Below, piece by piece: positions 15,137-16,690 of a stretch of DNA of 16,690 nt. The notes beneath the pieces are model-generated. The model was not told where the DNA came from, did not search any database, and saw nothing but the letters and a program-made list of their open reading frames with translations. Source of the DNA: Clostridium sp. NkU-1 (lineage in GTDB: Bacteria; Bacillota_A; Clostridia; Lachnospirales; Lachnospiraceae). Positions within the stretch are counted from its first letter, which is position 1. Each line of letters opens with the position of its first letter. The translations under genes were made by a program, and so were the position numbers. The DNA lies in the NCBI GenBank assembly GCA_001312405.1, contig BBDR01000030.1, forward strand, positions 1 to 16,690. Reading direction: 5' to 3'.

Positions 15137-15498
15137 TAAAACCTGTGTTTAATATAGCACCAAGTGTGTCGCTTAGTGCTATAAAAAGGTGGATTCCGAA
15201 TAGCCAAATTGTTGAGAAGTATATTCTCCGTTTGAAAATTTTATCCCGACACAGAATGTATTAGGTTGCTTGTTTGTTAATAACTATCAATAAAATTCAG
15301 AATCCATTCGTCACTTATTGACGAATCAATTTGGCTGGACGATAAACAAAAATTTTGCTAATGTTTATCACCTCCAAAAGTATATTACCAAATTTTAAAT
15401 TGAAGAGCAAGAACGATATACACTTAATTAGTGGTCAATTAGGATTAAGCTGGACTTAAAGACACCGACTATAATATTACGTTATTCATTTACCATAT
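15137..15498. other. AT-rich intergenic region with several inverted repeats
   Basis: No convincing gene. The visible structure is: a stem-loop ATAGCAC...GTGCTAT with an inner AAGTG/CGCTT stem (15154-15182, no T run after it); AGCCAAATTG (15202-15211) against CAATTTGGCT (15327-15336); ATTCGTCA (15306-15313) against TGACGAAT (15319-15326); and GATAAACA (15341-15348) against TGTTTATC (15362-15369). A minus-strand GGAGGTG at 15375-15369 is followed by ATTAGCAAAATT but no standard start, perhaps a remnant reading frame. Confidence 0.5.
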
Positions 15499-15630
15499 TT
15501 ATTTTGATAATTTCTTAATTACTGATCTTGCTTTTTTATTATATAAATTGTTTTTGTTAGCAGCGATGGGTTTTAAACCGCTGATATATGCTTTTTTTAT
15601 TGAACCAAAGAGAGTTTTTTTCCTAGACAT
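15499..15630 (-). CDS. Small, strongly basic protein, unknown function
   Basis: Encodes 43 residues with about 12 lysines or arginines and almost no acidic residues (MSRKKTLFGSIKKAYISGLK...NKKARSVIKKLSK). The start ATG 15630 has CGGAGG ten bases upstream. A longer frame from 15972 exists but runs antisense through the divergent gene and lacks a ribosome site. Transcribed leftward in an AT-rich patch, against the surrounding phage genes. Basic character suggests nucleic-acid or membrane binding, but nothing is recognised. Confidence 0.5.
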   Translation of the reverse strand: MSRKKTLFGSIKKAYISGLKPIAANKNNLYNKKARSVIKKLSK

Positions 15631-15788
15631 GACAGAACCTCCGATTTTTTTATAGTGTGATATTAAATATAATATGTTCAATATAAGCAGGAAATGTACA
15701 AATCGTAACAAAAAAAGAAAGGAGCCGCAAACCCCACAAAAAAAAGGCGAAGGGCTCTTTAAAAAAGAAATATTGTTCTTTGATAATT

Positions 15789-15805
15789 GAATATTGATAG
15801 TTGGT
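15789..15805. repeat. Left arm of a 17-bp inverted repeat flanking the small cassette
   Basis: GAATATTGATAGTTGGT is the exact reverse complement of 16108-16124. It contains the -35 hexamer TTGATA of the promoter for the enclosed gene. Confidence 0.7.
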
Positions 15806-15822
15806 AAAATATGTATTATGAT
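15794..15822 (+). promoter_or_regulatory. Promoter of the 77-residue cassette gene
   Basis: TTGATA (15794-15799) and TATGAT (15817-15822) are 17 bases apart. The expected start is about 15829, leaving a short leader that begins just before AAAGGAG (15836-15842). Confidence 0.6.
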
Positions 15823-15850
15823 TACAATAAACTTGAAAGGAGTATTAATT

Positions 15851-16084
15851 ATGTTGGACATAGAGTCGGTTTGTGATTGGTTAAAAGTAACATTAAAAGC
15901 GGAAAAGGTCGAATATGTTAATGATACAAGATACCCAAATGCATCAGAGTTCCTGCGTATGTTTGATGCCAAATTTAAATCAGGTGAGATTCTTGAAATT
16001 AAATTTAATGAAATACAAAAATGTTTTTATTTTAAAAAAGACAATGTTTGGGTTCGCCAAGAAGGTTTAATATTAGAAATGTGA
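15851..16084 (+). CDS. Moron-like small protein, unknown function
   Basis: Encodes 77 residues (MLDIESVCDWLKVTLKAEKVEY...). AAAGGAG lies eight bases upstream. The predicted fold is a helix followed by beta strands (GEILEIKFNEIQKCFYFKKD, then NVWVRQEGLILEM). It has its own promoter and a strong terminator, is much more AT-rich than its neighbours, and is bounded by a perfect 17-bp inverted repeat. These are features of a moron: extra cargo expressed independently of the lytic programme. No family recognised. Confidence 0.65.
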   Translation: MLDIESVCDWLKVTLKAEKVEYVNDTRYPNASEFLRMFDAKFKSGEILEIKFNEIQKCFYFKKDNVWVRQEGLILEM

Positions 16085-16106
16085 AAACAAGTTTTTTTGT
16101 GACATA

Positions 16107-16139
16107 AACCAACTATCAATATTCGGTAGTTGGTTTTTT
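16107..16139 (+). terminator. Rho-independent terminator of the cassette gene
   Basis: AACCAACTA (16107-16115) pairs perfectly with TAGTTGGTT (16127-16135) across an 11-base loop, followed by T run 16134-16139. Its 5' arm is part of the right 17-bp inverted repeat. Confidence 0.8.
16108..16124. repeat. Right arm of the 17-bp inverted repeat
   Basis: ACCAACTATCAATATTC is the exact reverse complement of 15789-15805. The enclosed segment is about 300 bases. No clear target-site duplication is visible outside the arms. Confidence 0.7.
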
Positions 16140-16161
16140 GTTGCTTAAAAGGAGGGACACA

Positions 16162-16365
16162 TTGAGAAAATCACCAAAAGAGCGCCGGAATCAGTATGTG
16201 CAAGCGCAGAGGATCACCACGGCAGAGTCAGCTATAGCAGTAAAGGCACCGCCTGCCATGACCTTCTCAGCAACACATCCGGCTTATACATATACAAGTT
16301 TGTGTTCAGATCGGGGGCTGCGGGAGCCGCCGAGGCAGAGAAAGAAGGTGGATTATGGCATTTGA
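16162..16365 (+). CDS. Small basic phage protein, unknown function
   Basis: Encodes 67 residues from TTG 16162 with AAAAGGAGGG upstream (MRKSPKERRNQYVQAQ...). The ends are basic (RKSPKERR and REPPRQRKK) and the middle is low in charge (AVKAPPAMTFSATHPAYTYT). It overlaps the next gene by 11 bases. It may belong to the late or packaging-entry genes, but nothing is recognised. Confidence 0.5.
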   Translation: MRKSPKERRNQYVQAQRITTAESAIAVKAPPAMTFSATHPAYTYTSLCSDRGLREPPRQRKKVDYGI

Positions 16366-16690
16366 AAATTTGTATGCGGCGTATGATGCTGGGAAACTGC
16401 TAGGAGAACGTACTTCCAAGGAATGGGAGGTGGCACTGTCCATACCCCGGCAGACCATAAGGGATTATGCACGTGAGAAGAGGGCCTATGGTGGCCGGTA
16501 TACGTTTAGGCTGGCGGGGACAGGCGTACCCGGTGAAGCCGAAGCCAGCCAGGAGGATCCAGAAATTACGGCACGGGATATAGAGGAATTTAAGCGGTCT
16601 TTAAGGATTGGAGCCCGATTTGTCTATGAGAGTTTCCGAAAGGATTTCGTCCGGGGGACGCGGATTACATCAGAAAAGGTTGTTGTAGTG
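16355..16690 (+). CDS. Phage protein with possible HTH, runs off the right edge
   Basis: Starts at ATG 16355 with GAAGGTGG upstream and stays open to the window end (112 residues seen). SKEWEVALSIPRQTIRDYAREKRAYGG near residues 21-47 resembles a small helix-turn-helix in which a short region reads a DNA or regulatory target. An acidic linker (EAEASQEDPEITARDIEEFK) follows. In this position, after the methyltransferase, small DNA-binding proteins often precede the terminase genes. This is context only; the family is not recognised. Confidence 0.55.
   Translation, partial: MAFENLYAAYDAGKLLGERTSKEWEVALSIPRQTIRDYAREKRAYGGRYTFRLAGTGVPGEAEASQEDPEITARDIEEFKRSLRIGARFVYESFRKDFVRGTRITSEKVVVV

Noticed and set aside
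15154..15184. A terminator for the methyltransferase
   Set aside because: The stem-loop is good, but the rightward strand continues with AAAAAGG and no T run, and the other strand does not have one directly after the stem either.
15369..15400. A minus-strand gene starting with ATT after GGAGGTG
   Set aside because: ATT starts are very rare, the frame stops after about 16 residues, and later pieces need more shifts. At most it is a remnant.
15499..15972. A 157-residue leftward frame beginning at 15972
   Set aside because: Its start lies inside the opposite-strand gene at 15851-16084 and lacks a ribosome site. Only the last 43 residues, from ATG 15630 with CGGAGG, are supported.

Overview
The window is the left part of a temperate, siphovirus-like prophage from a Firmicute of the class Clostridia, probably a Lachnospiraceae or related Clostridium-cluster host. 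This rests on gene content and order, strong AGGAGG ribosome binding sites, some TTG starts and moderate GC. It is an inference from architecture, because no host gene is present.

Layout. Positions 1-3401 are the lysogeny side, transcribed leftward. It holds a large serine recombinase (running off the left edge), a secreted wall-binding-repeat protein, an ImmA/IrrE-type protein and a CI-like repressor, with a possible small RNA on the opposite strand beside the recombinase. Positions 3430-3790 are the genetic switch: divergent promoters, four copies of a 17-bp operator and a Cro-like gene. Positions 3881-6258 hold small early genes, with one leftward gene (4046-4581) set into them. Positions 6270-13333 are the replication and recombination module: an unknown phage protein, an AAA ATPase (Sak4-like), a DUF669-type protein, a CHC2 zinc-finger primase fragment, a DUF927-type helicase, a 300-bp repeat-rich gap that looks like an origin, a RecU-like nuclease, a DEAD/DEAH helicase and small zinc-binding proteins. 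A solo C5-cytosine methyltransferase follows (13394-15136). Positions 15137-16140 are an AT-rich accessory patch with two small genes. The window ends in two genes at the entry to what is probably the packaging module.

How it works together. The recombinase integrates the phage. CI and Cro compete for the shared operators. Rightward transcription from the Cro-side promoter would express the early and replication genes. The ATPase and DUF669 protein fit single-strand annealing or recombination. The zinc-finger protein, DUF927 protein, second helicase and nuclease fit replication and branch processing. The methyltransferase probably protects phage DNA from host restriction.

A major caveat: at least nine genes are broken by single-base indels, most of them one extra base in an A/T run of 6-8. 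Removing or adding that base restores continuous, family-like proteins. This pattern looks more like sequencing error than decay, but the sequence alone cannot settle it. Coordinates for those genes cover the restored span.
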